64,000 bases of DNA, taken from positions 1,583,001-1,647,000 of the forward strand of contig NZ_AP024849.1 of the NCBI RefSeq assembly GCF_019977655.1, given 5' to 3'. This stretch comes from Clostridium gelidum (GTDB taxonomy: Bacteria; Bacillota; Clostridia; Clostridiales; Clostridiaceae). Position 1 is the stretch's first letter. Each line of letters starts with the position of its first letter. Below the pieces are notes generated by a model. It was not told the DNA's origin. It did no database searches and saw only the letters and a program-made list of their open reading frames with translations. Shown piece by piece: positions 7,357 through 15,933 of this stretch. The translations under genes were made by a program, and so were the position numbers.

Positions 7357-8458
7357 AAAGCCAGTTACTGCAACATTTATTGCAATATTTTTGGGATTTG
7401 TTGTTTCTGCAATAGTACTTAGTTTAGCAGGATATAATTCAATAGATGCTTTTAGTGCACTTTTTAATGGGATTTTTTCAAAACCTAAATATATGTCAAA
7501 TACAATTATCAAAGCAACACCTATAATTTTAACTGGTCTTAGTGTTGCATTTGCATTTAAAACAGGGTTATTTAATATTGGAGCAGAAGGTCAATATATA
7601 ATAGGAACAATTGCTGCAACAATGGTTGGAATTAAATTAGATTTACCTGCAATAATACAAATTCCTATAGTAATTATGGCTGGTGTAATAGCTGGAGCTA
7701 TATTTGGGGGTATTGTAGGATTACTTAAGGCTAAATTTGGAATACATGAAGTCATAACAAGCATAATGTTAAATTGGATTGCATTATATTTATCTAATTT
7801 TATTGTATCAACAAATGTATTTCATCAACCAGATTCAACAAGTACTTACCCTATTAATGGATCAGGTTTTACTACTATACTAGGCAATTGGAAAACTTCT
7901 GATGCTGGAATTCAATTTCTTTCACAGCACAAATGGCTTTCAGAAGTCTTACTAAAAACAGATGTAAATGTTGGAATTATCGTTGCTATTATAATGGCTG
8001 TGTTAGTATCAATTCTACTGTATAAATCAGCTAAGGGATATGAATTACGTGCAGTTGGATTAAACAAAGATGCAGCAGAATTTGCAGGGATAAATGTTAA
8101 TCGTAATATAATACAATCAATGATAATTGCAGGTGCATTATCAGGACTTGCAGGTGCACTCGCTATTACAGGAACATCACCGCATAAATTATCTACTATG
8201 GCAGCGTTTGAAAATAATGGATTCAATGGATTATCAGTTGCATTAATTGCAGGCAGTTCTCCAATTGGATGTATATTTGGAGGTCTATTATATGGTGGAT
8301 TATTATATGGAGGACAATCTATACAATCTGCAATAGGTGCACCATCGGAAATAATTAATATTATGATAGGTACTATTGTATTCTTTGTTGCATTGACTAA
8401 AGTTGTACCTGCTTTAGCGGATAAACTTTTAAAGAGAGGTGAAAAAAATGTTAAATAG
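7331..8458 (+). CDS. nupP: Nucleoside ABC importer, permease subunit 1
   Basis: A 375-aa integral membrane protein of the BPD_transp_2 (RbsC/NupP) family. It shows about eight to ten hydrophobic segments and the conserved FKTGLFNIGAEGQYIIG, plus the coupling region ELRAVGLNKDAAEFAGINVNR. It pairs with the next permease to form the channel. The start ATG is inside the end of the ATPase gene, with GGAGGTAAAG as ribosome site. Confidence 0.92.
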   Translation: MKTVVKILKKPVTATFIAIFLGFVVSAIVLSLAGYNSIDAFSALFNGIFSKPKYMSNTIIKATPIILTGLSVAFAFKTGLFNIGAEGQYIIGTIAATMVGIKLDLPAIIQIPIVIMAGVIAGAIFGGIVGLLKAKFGIHEVITSIMLNWIALYLSNFIVSTNVFHQPDSTSTYPINGSGFTTILGNWKTSDAGIQFLSQHKWLSEVLLKTDVNVGIIVAIIMAVLVSILLYKSAKGYELRAVGLNKDAAEFAGINVNRNIIQSMIIAGALSGLAGALAITGTSPHKLSTMAAFENNGFNGLSVALIAGSSPIGCIFGGLLYGGLLYGGQSIQSAIGAPSEIINIMIGTIVFFVALTKVVPALADKLLKRGEKNVK

Positions 8459-9332
8459 CATATTATTATTATTAAGTATTACGCTCATGTATTCAGCACC
8501 ATTAATTTTTGGAGCATTAGGTGGCGTTGTATCTGAACGTGCTGGAGTTGTAAATATTGGAATTGAAGGAATGATGACTATAGGTGCTTTTACTGGTGCA
8601 GCAGTAGCATATTATACTGGTAATGCATGGTTTGGTTTCTTGGCAGCAGGAATTTCAGGTGGAATAATTGCTTTATTACATGCAGTTGCTTCTGTAACAT
8701 TTAATGCAGATCAAACAATTTCAGGTATTGCTATAAACCTCTTAGGATCTGGTTTTTCTTTATTCTTATGCAGATTATTATTTGAAGGTGCTACAATGAC
8801 TAAACCGGTTACTACTAAATTACCTAAAATATTTAGTGTAGATATTACAGTTGTTTTAGCAGTTATAATAACAGTAGTTATATGGTTTATTTTATATAAA
8901 ACTAAATGGGGACTTCGTATTCGTGCAGTAGGAGAACATCCAGCAGCAGCAGATACCCTTGGAATTAGTGTAACTAGAATTCGTTACATATGTGTAATAA
9001 TCTCTGGAATACTAGCAGGATTTGGAGGAGCATCTATGACACTAGCCATAATTGCACAATTCACTCCAACAGCAATTAGTGGGCAAGGATTTATTGCTTT
9101 AGCTGCAGTTATTTTTGGAAAATGGACTCCACATGGTGCATATGGAGCTTGTATATTATTTGGATTTGCACAAGCATTGACTGTTGTATTAGGTGGCGGA
9201 AACTTTGTTATTCCTTCACAAATACTTGCAATGTTACCTTATATTCTAACAATTGTAGTTTTAATTCTTTTTGTTGGAAAATCAGTTGCACCAAAGGCTG
9301 ACGGAGTACCTTACGAAAAAGGAACACGTTAG
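8448..9332 (+). CDS. nupQ: Nucleoside ABC importer, permease subunit 2
   Basis: A 294-aa membrane protein of the same BPD_transp_2 family, with FGALGGVVSERAGVVNIGIEGMM and the coupling loop LRIRAVGEHPAAADTLGISV. The ATG at 8448 is preferred over a GTG at 8439 because AGAGAGGTG (8434-8442) sits at the right distance from it; the GTG would lie inside that site. The gene overlaps the end of nupP. It completes a binding protein-ATPase-permease-permease set. Confidence 0.92.
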   Translation: MLNSILLLLSITLMYSAPLIFGALGGVVSERAGVVNIGIEGMMTIGAFTGAAVAYYTGNAWFGFLAAGISGGIIALLHAVASVTFNADQTISGIAINLLGSGFSLFLCRLLFEGATMTKPVTTKLPKIFSVDITVVLAVIITVVIWFILYKTKWGLRIRAVGEHPAAADTLGISVTRIRYICVIISGILAGFGGASMTLAIIAQFTPTAISGQGFIALAAVIFGKWTPHGAYGACILFGFAQALTVVLGGGNFVIPSQILAMLPYILTIVVLILFVGKSVAPKADGVPYEKGTR

Positions 9333-9347
9333 TCAGTTAAGAATTAA

Positions 9348-9483
9348 GAGTTTAGGATGAAAGCTCAAAGAGAAAGTTCGTGATACCAAATATAAAATTT
9401 GGATTCTCACTTTTCTTTTGGACTTTCTTGGAATATGTATATTTGGGTAATTCTTTTGAGGATTTCATTCTAACTTTTTTTAT
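9348..9483 (+). repeat. Large imperfect foldback between nupQ and deoC
   Basis: GTTTAGGATGAAAGCTC (from 9350) pairs with GAGGATTTCATTCTAAC (to 9475), enclosing a second stem AAAGAGAAAGT / ACTTTTCTTTT and an inner CCAAAT...ATTTGG hairpin. The outer arm is followed by TTTTTTTATAT. It could act as a leaky terminator between uptake and catabolic genes, or be a remnant of a repetitive foldback element. Confidence 0.5.
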
Positions 9484-9528
9484 ATTGTAATGTAATTAAT
9501 TAAACAAAAAAATTAAGGAGCGTGTAAA

Positions 9529-10179
9529 ATGGATATAGCTAAATATATAGACCACACAATATTAAAACCAGAAGCAACAGTTGAGGATGTAAAAAAACTT
9601 TGCAGAGAAGCAAAGGAATATAATTTTGCATCTGTTTGTGTAAATGGATGCTATGCAAAATTAGTTAGCACTGAACTTGCCGGAAGTGATGTAAAAACTT
9701 GCGTAGTAGTTGGATTTCCATTAGGTGCTATGACTAAAGAAGCAAAGGCATTTGAGACAAGTGATGCCATTAAAAATGGTGCTGATGAAATAGATATGGT
9801 TATAAATGTAGGCGCGTTAAAAGATAAGAATTATGACCTTCTTAAGCAAGATATAGAAGCAGTAGTGAATGCAGCTAAAGATAAAGCGATAGTTAAGGTT
9901 ATTATTGAAACATGTCTGTTAACAGATGAAGAAAAAGTTAAAGCATGTGAAATAGCTAAAGAAGCCAAAGCTGATTTTGTTAAAACATCAACAGGTTTTT
10001 CAACAGGTGGAGCTACAAAAGAAGATATAGCACTTATGAGAAAAACTGTAGGAGAAGGTTTAGGAGTAAAAGCATCAGGTGGTGTTAGAGATTACAATAC
10101 TGCTATGGATATGATAAATGCAGGAGCGAGCAGAATAGGTGCAAGTGCGGGTATTGCTATTGTTAGTGAAAGTAAATAA
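9529..10179 (+). CDS. deoC: Deoxyribose-phosphate aldolase
   Basis: The 216-aa protein cleaves 2-deoxyribose 5-phosphate to glyceraldehyde 3-phosphate and acetaldehyde. It has the DeoC signatures YIDHTILKPEAT, CVVVGFPLGA, EIDMVINVGALK and FVKTSTGFSTGGAT, with the Schiff-base lysine at K152. Length is standard. It receives deoxyribose 5-phosphate from the phosphorylases and phosphopentomutase encoded downstream. AAGGAG precedes the ATG. Two foldback elements flank the gene, so its expression may differ from its neighbours. Confidence 0.96.
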   Translation: MDIAKYIDHTILKPEATVEDVKKLCREAKEYNFASVCVNGCYAKLVSTELAGSDVKTCVVVGFPLGAMTKEAKAFETSDAIKNGADEIDMVINVGALKDKNYDLLKQDIEAVVNAAKDKAIVKVIIETCLLTDEEKVKACEIAKEAKADFVKTSTGFSTGGATKEDIALMRKTVGEGLGVKASGGVRDYNTAMDMINAGASRIGASAGIAIVSESK

Positions 10180-10188
10180 TTTTTAAAA

Positions 10189-10305
10189 TTGACAATGTAC
10201 AATTAACAATTAAGGAAGAAAAGCCAAGGGCTTTTCGAATATTATATTTAAGAAATTACGAAGTGATTTCATCAATAATTGTTAACTGTTAATTGTTAAC
10301 TGAAT
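10189..10305 (+). repeat. Foldback repeat between deoC and pdp
   Basis: The outer arms GACAATGTACAATTAACAATT and AATTGTTAACTGTTAATTGTTA are imperfect reverse complements. Inside are two further hairpins, GAAAAGCC/GGCTTTTC and GAAATTAC/GTGATTTC. There is no ORF and no U-run at the end. The TTAACAATTAAC-rich arms look like a dispersed structured repeat rather than a gene-specific signal. Confidence 0.5.
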
Positions 10306-10320
10306 TGAAGGGGTGATTTT

Positions 10321-11625
10321 ATGAAAATGATTGATATAATAGGTAAAAAAAGAGCAGGAATGGAACTTACTACAGAAGAAATAAGTTTCTTTATTCAAAA
10401 TTATACAGATGGTAGTATTCCAGACTATCAAGTATCAGCATTACTAATGGCAATTTGTTTTCAAAAAATGAATATGAGAGAAACATCAGATCTTACTATG
10501 GCAATGGTGAGTTCTGGTGATGTTCTTGATTTATCAAATATAGAAGGAATAAAAGTTGATAAGCATAGTACAGGTGGAGTTGGAGATACAACAACTCTTG
10601 TACTTACACCAATGGTTGCAGCACTTGGTATTCCTGTTGCAAAAATGTCAGGTAGAGGACTTGGACACACTGGTGGAACAATAGATAAATTGGAATCTTT
10701 TACGGGATTTTCAGTTGAAATAAGTGAGGAACAATTTATAAATAATGTAAATAATAATAAGATAGCTATAATGGCACAAACTGCAGATCTAGCCCCTGCG
10801 GATAAGAAATTATATGCTTTAAGAGATGTTACGGCTACAGTTGAAAATATATCACTTATTTCATCAAGTATAATGAGTAAAAAAATAGCCGCAGGAGCAG
10901 ATGCTATTGTACTAGACGTAAAAGTTGGTGATGGAGCATTTATGAAATCTTTTGAAGATGCTAAAGAACTTGCAGAGGCTATGGTTAGCATTGGAAAAAG
11001 TGTTGATAGAAATACAGTAGCAGTAATATCTGATATGGATCAACCTTTAGGATTTGCAGTTGGAAATGCATTAGAAGTTAAAGAAGCAATTGATACATTA
11101 AATGGTGTTGGACCAAAAGATTTATTAGAATTATGTTTAACTCTTGGAAGTAACATGGTAGTTCTTGCAAGGAAAGCTGAAACTGTAGAAGAAGCTAGAG
11201 AAATGTTAATTAAGGTTATAGAAGATAAATCAGCATTAAAAAAACTAAAAGAATTTATTGTATCTCAAGGAGGTAATTCAAACCAAGTTGATAATACTGA
11301 ACTTTTACCAAAAGCAAAGTATGTTGTAGAAGTTAAAAGTGAAATAGATGGATATGTTTCAAAAATAGATTCACAGCATATAGGTCTTATAGCTATGGAA
11401 CTTGGAGCAGGTAGAGCTACAAAGGAAGATGATATAGATTTAGCAGTTGGAATAGTATTGAACAAAAAAAGAGGCGAAAAAGTATTAAAAGGTGATACAT
11501 TAGCTTTTATACATTCAAATAATGAAAACAAAATAGAAAAGGCAACCAAAGACATAATTGATAGTTATCATATAACAAGCGAAAATAAGGAAGCGGTTCC
11601 ATTAATTTATGGAGTTATAAGATAG
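10321..11625 (+). CDS. pdp: Pyrimidine-nucleoside phosphorylase
   Basis: A 434-aa enzyme of the thymidine/pyrimidine phosphorylase family, which converts uridine or (deoxy)thymidine plus phosphate to base and pentose 1-phosphate. Visible motifs are VDKHSTGGVGDTTTL (phosphate and substrate loop), KMSGRGLGHTGGT and the C-terminal alpha/beta domain with MELGAGRATKEDDID. Length suits Pdp (about 433 aa). It sits 33 bases before deoB, which isomerises the pentose 1-phosphate it makes. GAAGGGGTGATTTT is the ribosome site. Confidence 0.94.
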   Translation: MKMIDIIGKKRAGMELTTEEISFFIQNYTDGSIPDYQVSALLMAICFQKMNMRETSDLTMAMVSSGDVLDLSNIEGIKVDKHSTGGVGDTTTLVLTPMVAALGIPVAKMSGRGLGHTGGTIDKLESFTGFSVEISEEQFINNVNNNKIAIMAQTADLAPADKKLYALRDVTATVENISLISSSIMSKKIAAGADAIVLDVKVGDGAFMKSFEDAKELAEAMVSIGKSVDRNTVAVISDMDQPLGFAVGNALEVKEAIDTLNGVGPKDLLELCLTLGSNMVVLARKAETVEEAREMLIKVIEDKSALKKLKEFIVSQGGNSNQVDNTELLPKAKYVVEVKSEIDGYVSKIDSQHIGLIAMELGAGRATKEDDIDLAVGIVLNKKRGEKVLKGDTLAFIHSNNENKIEKATKDIIDSYHITSENKEAVPLIYGVIR

Positions 11626-11658
11626 TTATCAATTTTCAATTACAGGGAGGTTTTTTAA

Positions 11659-12831
11659 ATGATAGATAGAGTTATATGGATAGTTTTAGATAGTGTTGGT
11701 ATGGGAGAAATGCCAGATGCAGAGAAATTTGGAGATGTTGGTGCAAATACAATAGGAAATATCTCTAAAGCAGTAGGTGGATTAAGTATACCTAACATGG
11801 TAAGACTTGGACTTGGGAATATTGAAAACATCAAGGGCGTTGATAAATGTGAAGCACCAATAGGATGTTATGCTAGATTTGAAGAAGCATCTAATGGTAA
11901 GGATACAACAACTGGTCATTGGGAAATGGGTGGAGTTGTTTCAAAAGTAGCATTCCCAACCTATCCAAATGGTTTTCCAAGTGAAGTTATAGAAAAATTT
12001 GAAAAATTAACTGGAAGAAGAGTAATAGGAAATAAACCAGCATCAGGTACAGCTATTTTAGATGAGATTGCGGAAGAACAAATGAAAGATGGCAGTGTTA
12101 TTGTTTATACTTCAGCAGATAGTGTATTTCAAATAGCAGCTCATGAAGAAGTAGTTCCATTAGATGAACTATATAGAATGTGCAAAATAGCAAGAGAAAT
12201 GCTAGATGGAGAGAATGCTGTTGCAAGAGTAATAGCAAGGCCCTTTGTTGGAACCCCAGGAAAGTTCACTAGGACTCCTAATAGAAGAGATTTCTCATTA
12301 ATACCACCATATGATACTGTTTTAAATAAAATAAAGAATAAAGGACTAGATGTAATTGGAGTTGGAAAGATAGAAGATATTTTCTGTGGCCAAGGAATCA
12401 CAGAAGCAGTTCATACTAAAGATAATATGGATGGTGTAGACAAGACTTTAGAGTACATCAAACAAGATAATAAAGGATTAATATTCACTAACCTTGTTGA
12501 CTTTGACATGAAGTGGGGACATCGTAATGACTTTAAAGCTTATGCAAAGGGATTAGAAGAATTTGACGTAAGACTTAAAGAAATTGTAGATGCAATGAAA
12601 GATAATGATGTTTTATTTATAACAGCAGATCATGGGTGTGATCCTACAATGCCAGGAACAGATCATAGCAGAGAACATGTTCCATTTTTAGCATATGGAA
12701 AAAGTTTAAAAGAAAATGTTGATTTAGGAACTAGAAATTCATTTGCAGATATGGGGCAAACTTTAGCTGATATATTAAATGTAGAAAAGATACAAAATGG
12801 AGAAAGCTTCTTAAAAGAGATACACATATAA
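11659..12831 (+). CDS. deoB: Phosphopentomutase
   Basis: A 390-aa alkaline-phosphatase-superfamily enzyme that interconverts (deoxy)ribose 1- and 5-phosphate using manganese. Motifs are VLDSVGMGEMPDA at the N-terminus (metal aspartate), GKDTTTGHWEMGG (threonine that carries phosphate) and FITADHGCDPTMPGTDHSREHVP (metal ligands). Length is standard. It connects the nucleoside phosphorylases to DeoC. No terminator follows directly; a short repeat starts at the stop codon. Confidence 0.96.
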   Translation: MIDRVIWIVLDSVGMGEMPDAEKFGDVGANTIGNISKAVGGLSIPNMVRLGLGNIENIKGVDKCEAPIGCYARFEEASNGKDTTTGHWEMGGVVSKVAFPTYPNGFPSEVIEKFEKLTGRRVIGNKPASGTAILDEIAEEQMKDGSVIVYTSADSVFQIAAHEEVVPLDELYRMCKIAREMLDGENAVARVIARPFVGTPGKFTRTPNRRDFSLIPPYDTVLNKIKNKGLDVIGVGKIEDIFCGQGITEAVHTKDNMDGVDKTLEYIKQDNKGLIFTNLVDFDMKWGHRNDFKAYAKGLEEFDVRLKEIVDAMKDNDVLFITADHGCDPTMPGTDHSREHVPFLAYGKSLKENVDLGTRNSFADMGQTLADILNVEKIQNGESFLKEIHI

Positions 12832-12862
12832 AAAAAGCGCGAAGCACAATCAAGAACTTAAA
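12832..12862 (+). repeat. Third copy of the AAGCACAA short repeat
   Basis: AAAAAGCGCGAAGCACAATC followed by AAGAACTTA resembles 3171-3201 in about 27 of 30 positions. It begins right at the deoB stop codon. Confidence 0.5.
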
Positions 12863-12989
12863 AAAATTAATTTAAAGGCGCATGTTTACTATAACTTGTT
12901 ATATGCATTATAGAATGAGGGTTAAAGCATGGTACATTAAAAGTTGATTATTTAATAAGCTGATATAGTATAAGGAGGAGGAGAAGTTT

Positions 12990-13388
12990 ATGGATTATAA
13001 AAAACTTATAAAAGTAGCTTTAGACTATAGGAATAGAGCATATTCACCTTATTCAGATTTTAAAGTAGGTGCAGCAGTGCTTTTTGAAAGTGGAAAAATA
13101 TATGGTGGATGTAATATAGAAAATGCATCCTTTGGCGCTACAAATTGTGCTGAGAGAACTGGAATATTTAAAGGTATATCAGAAGGCGAAACAGAAATAA
13201 AAGCTGTAGCTGTAGTTGGAAGTCTCGAAGAATACACATATCCTTGTGGGATTTGTCGTCAAGTAATTGCAGAATTTGGTGACCAAAATGTGAAAATTAT
13301 AATAGCTAAAAGTGAAGATGATTATATAGTAAAAGATATGAATGATATTTTACCGGGAGCTTTTACAAAATCTGATCTTGGAAAATAG
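12990..13388 (+). CDS. cdd: Cytidine deaminase
   Basis: A 132-aa zinc enzyme that deaminates (deoxy)cytidine to (deoxy)uridine, feeding the pyrimidine phosphorylase. The catalytic set is complete: C53-A-E55 in TNCAERTGIF and C86-G-I-C89 in YPCGICRQ, in the positions expected for the small tetrameric class. AGGAGGAGGAG precedes the ATG. It lies 32 bases before deoD. Confidence 0.96.
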   Translation: MDYKKLIKVALDYRNRAYSPYSDFKVGAAVLFESGKIYGGCNIENASFGATNCAERTGIFKGISEGETEIKAVAVVGSLEEYTYPCGICRQVIAEFGDQNVKIIIAKSEDDYIVKDMNDILPGAFTKSDLGK

Positions 13389-13420
13389 ATATTTAGAATT
13401 AAAAATACGGAGGTAACAAA

Positions 13421-14134
13421 ATGAGTATTCATATTAATGCACCAGAAGGTGCTATAGCAGAAAGCGTATTATTACCAGGAGATCCTTTAAGAGCTAAGTT
13501 TATTGCAGAAACGTTTTTAGAAGATGCGGTTTGCTACAATGAAGTTAGAGGGATGTATGGATTTACAGGAACTTATAAAGGAAAGAAAATTTCAGTTCAA
13601 GGAACAGGAATGGGTATACCATCAATATCAATATATACTAATGAATTAATTCAAAGCTATGGAGTTAAAAATCTTATAAGAGTCGGAACTTGTGGTGGAT
13701 ATAGTGAAAAAGTTAAAGTTAGAGATCTTATAATAGCAATGTCAGCTTCAACAGATTCAAATCTTAACTTAGTAAGATTTCAAGGTAGAACATTTGCACC
13801 AACAGCAAGCTTCGAATTATTAAAACCTGCATATGACATAGCAGTTCAAAAAGGTTTTGATCCTAAAGTAGGAAGCATATATAGTTCAGATGTATTTTAT
13901 GGTGATGACAATGAAGATTGGAAAAAATGGGCTAAATTCGGATGTTTAGGAGTAGAAATGGAGGCGGCTGCGTTATATACAATTGCAGCTAAATATGGAG
14001 CTAATGCATTAGCATTGCTTACAGTAAGTGATCATTTTGTAACTGGAGAAGTTACAAGTGCAGAAGAAAGACAAACAACATTTACAAATATGATGGAAGT
14101 TGCATTAGAGACTATAGCTGGATTAAATGTGTAA
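13421..14134 (+). CDS. deoD: Purine-nucleoside phosphorylase, DeoD type
   Basis: A 237-aa member of the PNP/UDP family. Motifs are LLPGDPLRAKFIAE (phosphate-binding Gly/Arg), IRVGTCGGY, GVEMEAAALY and LTVSDHFVTGE with the catalytic aspartate. It splits (deoxy)adenosine, inosine and guanosine to base and pentose 1-phosphate for DeoB. It is the last gene of the locus; a terminator follows at 14190. Confidence 0.96.
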   Translation: MSIHINAPEGAIAESVLLPGDPLRAKFIAETFLEDAVCYNEVRGMYGFTGTYKGKKISVQGTGMGIPSISIYTNELIQSYGVKNLIRVGTCGGYSEKVKVRDLIIAMSASTDSNLNLVRFQGRTFAPTASFELLKPAYDIAVQKGFDPKVGSIYSSDVFYGDDNEDWKKWAKFGCLGVEMEAAALYTIAAKYGANALALLTVSDHFVTGEVTSAEERQTTFTNMMEVALETIAGLNV

Positions 14135-14189
14135 TTAATCTATAGTAACAACTAGAATCTATCTGAAATAAAAAATGAATAAATTTAAT

Positions 14190-14229
14190 AAAAGAGAGTT
14201 AAGAATTAAATTTCTTGTCTCTTTTTTAT
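14190..14229 (+). terminator. Terminator of the nucleoside salvage operon
   Basis: AAAAGAGAGTTAAGAA and TTTCTTGTCTCTTTT form the stem, followed by a T-run. Confidence 0.8.
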
Positions 14230-14337
14230 AGTTTGAGATAATGGAACACGTAATATTGAAAATATTCTAATTAAAATGTATAATTAGAATAATGATAAAC
14301 ACAAAGAAATAAATTAAGTTTATGGAGGTGCTAATAT

Positions 14338-14904
14338 ATGGATAGCTCAATAAAAGAGGAGTGGATTGATAAAGAAGTTCTGATGTCTCCAAGACCAGAA
14401 CATAATCATATGGAAATCCAATATTCAATTGGTTTTAAATTCAAAGAATATTTCGATAAATCATGTAAGGTTGCTATAGAGGAATCTTTATTCTTAACTA
14501 AAGATAATCCAATTGAAATTAAAAAAGATCTTTTAAAGCTAAAAGAACTAATTTCAGCAAAAAAAGCAGAATTAGTACCTGACATAGCAGTTTATTGCGA
14601 TAAAGAGCAGGTGTTTAGGAGAGGTTTCTTAGGTATACCACAGTTGGTAGTAGAAATACTAAGTCCTAACAATGCAGATGATGATACAGAAAAGAAAAAA
14701 GAGATTTATAGAAAATATGGAGTTTCAGAATACTGGATTGTTTCTCCAATGTCTAAAAGAGTTTTTGTTTATTCTTTAGAAAATGAAACTTTTAAACTGG
14801 CGGGCGAGTATAATTTTGTCAAAGAAGATATTAAGTCAAACAGATTTGAAAGTTTAGTAATAAATATTAATGATGTAGAATTGGTTGATGATGAAGAATT
14901 TTAA
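14338..14904 (+). CDS. Uma2-family (DUF820) putative PD-(D/E)XK nuclease-fold protein
   Basis: A 188-aa protein with the Uma2 core: an N-terminal EV.MSPRPEHNHMEIQ stretch, VPDIAVYCDKEQ, LVVEILSPNNADDDTEKKKEIYRKYGVSEYWIVSPMSKRVFVY. The D...E...K arrangement is the PD-(D/E)XK fold seen in restriction-like nucleases. No biochemical function is established for most members. It stands alone with its own ribosome site (GGAGGTG) and terminators on both sides, so it is not part of the deo operon. Confidence 0.8.
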   Translation: MDSSIKEEWIDKEVLMSPRPEHNHMEIQYSIGFKFKEYFDKSCKVAIEESLFLTKDNPIEIKKDLLKLKELISAKKAELVPDIAVYCDKEQVFRRGFLGIPQLVVEILSPNNADDDTEKKKEIYRKYGVSEYWIVSPMSKRVFVYSLENETFKLAGEYNFVKEDIKSNRFESLVININDVELVDDEEF

Positions 14905-14914
14905 ATAAGATTAA

Positions 14915-14950
14915 GTAAGGTTCAAGCTTTTTAGCTTGGGCTTTTTCTTT
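14915..14950 (+). terminator. Terminator after the Uma2-family gene
   Basis: GGTTCAAGC / GCTTGGGCTT stem with a TTTTTA loop and a following TTTTTCTTTT. Confidence 0.75.
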
Positions 14951-15025
14951 TGTCTATATTAATAATATTGAGTTCATTCTATTTTAAATAAATCTTTTTC
15001 ATCGGTTTTATAAGCTGAATTATAT

Positions 15026-15802
15026 CTAAAACAAAGAATTTCTATAAGACTTAGGTGTCTTCTCAGTAATCTTAAGAAAATTTCTATTAAAAGAACGTAT
15101 ACTTGAGTAACCGCAAGTATAAGCGATATCAGTGATTGTAGTTTGCGTATTTTTCAATAAATATAAAGCATAGTTAATCCTATTTTCATTAATAAAATCA
15201 ACAAAGGATACACCTAAAATGTTGTTTAAATATTTAGAAAGATAAGTATAACTGTAACCAAATTTAGTGGAAATGCTTCTAAGTGAAATATCTTTTGTAA
15301 AATTTTCTTGACTATAATTAAGAATTTTATGTAGTAATTCATAATCAGCTTTTATACTATCAATAAGTCTTGTATTTTTCATAATTTCAGAACATAAAAG
15401 ATATAAACAGGCTTTCATTTCAAGGATATTTAAATTATCTTTGAAAATTTTGTCCAGAACTAGAACTTCAACAATGGTAGGTAAATTAAATACAGGATTT
15501 GCCAAAATTTTACCATCAATCATGTTATGAAATGTATTTACGTATTCAGGTGGAAATACACAGATATTAGCATCTGAATGATCCTTAGTTATAATAGAAT
15601 GAACTTCGTAAGGAAGTATTAGTATACAATTATTTTTTTGAACATCGAAGGTTCTGTTATTAATAGACATCTCAATATTACCATCTGAAACATATATAAA
15701 CTCGAAGCTACGATGCAAGTGTTTGGGATAATTAAGACTATTAGGATGATAGTGAGAAAAAATATTATTTTCACCAAAATGATAAGCCTCATATTTTAAC
15801 AT
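15026..15802 (-). CDS. AraC-family regulator (cupin sensor), divergent from the GH3 gene
   Basis: A 258-aa protein. The N-terminal cupin-like sensor (about residues 1-100) includes YPKHLHRSFEFIYVSDGNIEMSINNRTF and ILILPYEVHSI. The C-terminal two-HTH AraC domain (about 160-258) includes ISLRSISTKFGYSYTYLSKYLNNILGVSF and TITDIAYTCGYSSIRSFNRNFLKITEKTPKSYR. Such proteins usually activate neighbouring sugar genes when a sugar binds the cupin. It is transcribed away from the GH3/GH43 pair, and its promoter overlaps theirs, so it probably controls both directions. GGAGGTATTTT precedes the ATG at 15802. Confidence 0.88.
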   Translation of the reverse strand: MLKYEAYHFGENNIFSHYHPNSLNYPKHLHRSFEFIYVSDGNIEMSINNRTFDVQKNNCILILPYEVHSIITKDHSDANICVFPPEYVNTFHNMIDGKILANPVFNLPTIVEVLVLDKIFKDNLNILEMKACLYLLCSEIMKNTRLIDSIKADYELLHKILNYSQENFTKDISLRSISTKFGYSYTYLSKYLNNILGVSFVDFINENRINYALYLLKNTQTTITDIAYTCGYSSIRSFNRNFLKITEKTPKSYRNSLF

Positions 15803-15835
15803 AAAATACCTCCAAAAGGATAAATTTTGTCTATA

Positions 15836-15864
15836 ATTATATAAGTAATTTCTTGTTAAGTCAA
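15836..15864 (-). promoter_or_regulatory. Promoter of the AraC-family gene (minus strand)
   Basis: On the minus strand, TTGACT (15864-15859), 17 bases and TATAAT (15841-15836). Its -35 box lies inside the spacer of the oppositely directed GH3 promoter. Confidence 0.65.
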
Positions 15865-15882
15865 CCCGAAATTGGCTATTAT
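15853..15882 (+). promoter_or_regulatory. Promoter of the GH3-GH43 operon
   Basis: TTGTTA (15853-15858), 18 bases and TATTAT (15877-15882). It interlocks with the AraC gene promoter on the other strand. Confidence 0.55.
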
Positions 15883-15933
15883 TAAAGAAACAATAAAGTA
15901 TAGAAATTAAATATAATAAAAGTGAGGTATGTT

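Noticed and set aside
8439..8447. GTG start for the second nucleoside permease
   Set aside because: The GTG lies within the ribosome site used by the ATG at 8448. The same reasoning dismissed upstream starts at 15922, 30708, 45041, 46572, 52307 and 53178.
10461..10991. Long antisense frame (176 codons) opposite pdp, and similar long minus-strand frames elsewhere
   Set aside because: It lies wholly within a well-identified gene, has no ribosome site, and its composition reflects the codon bias of the other strand.
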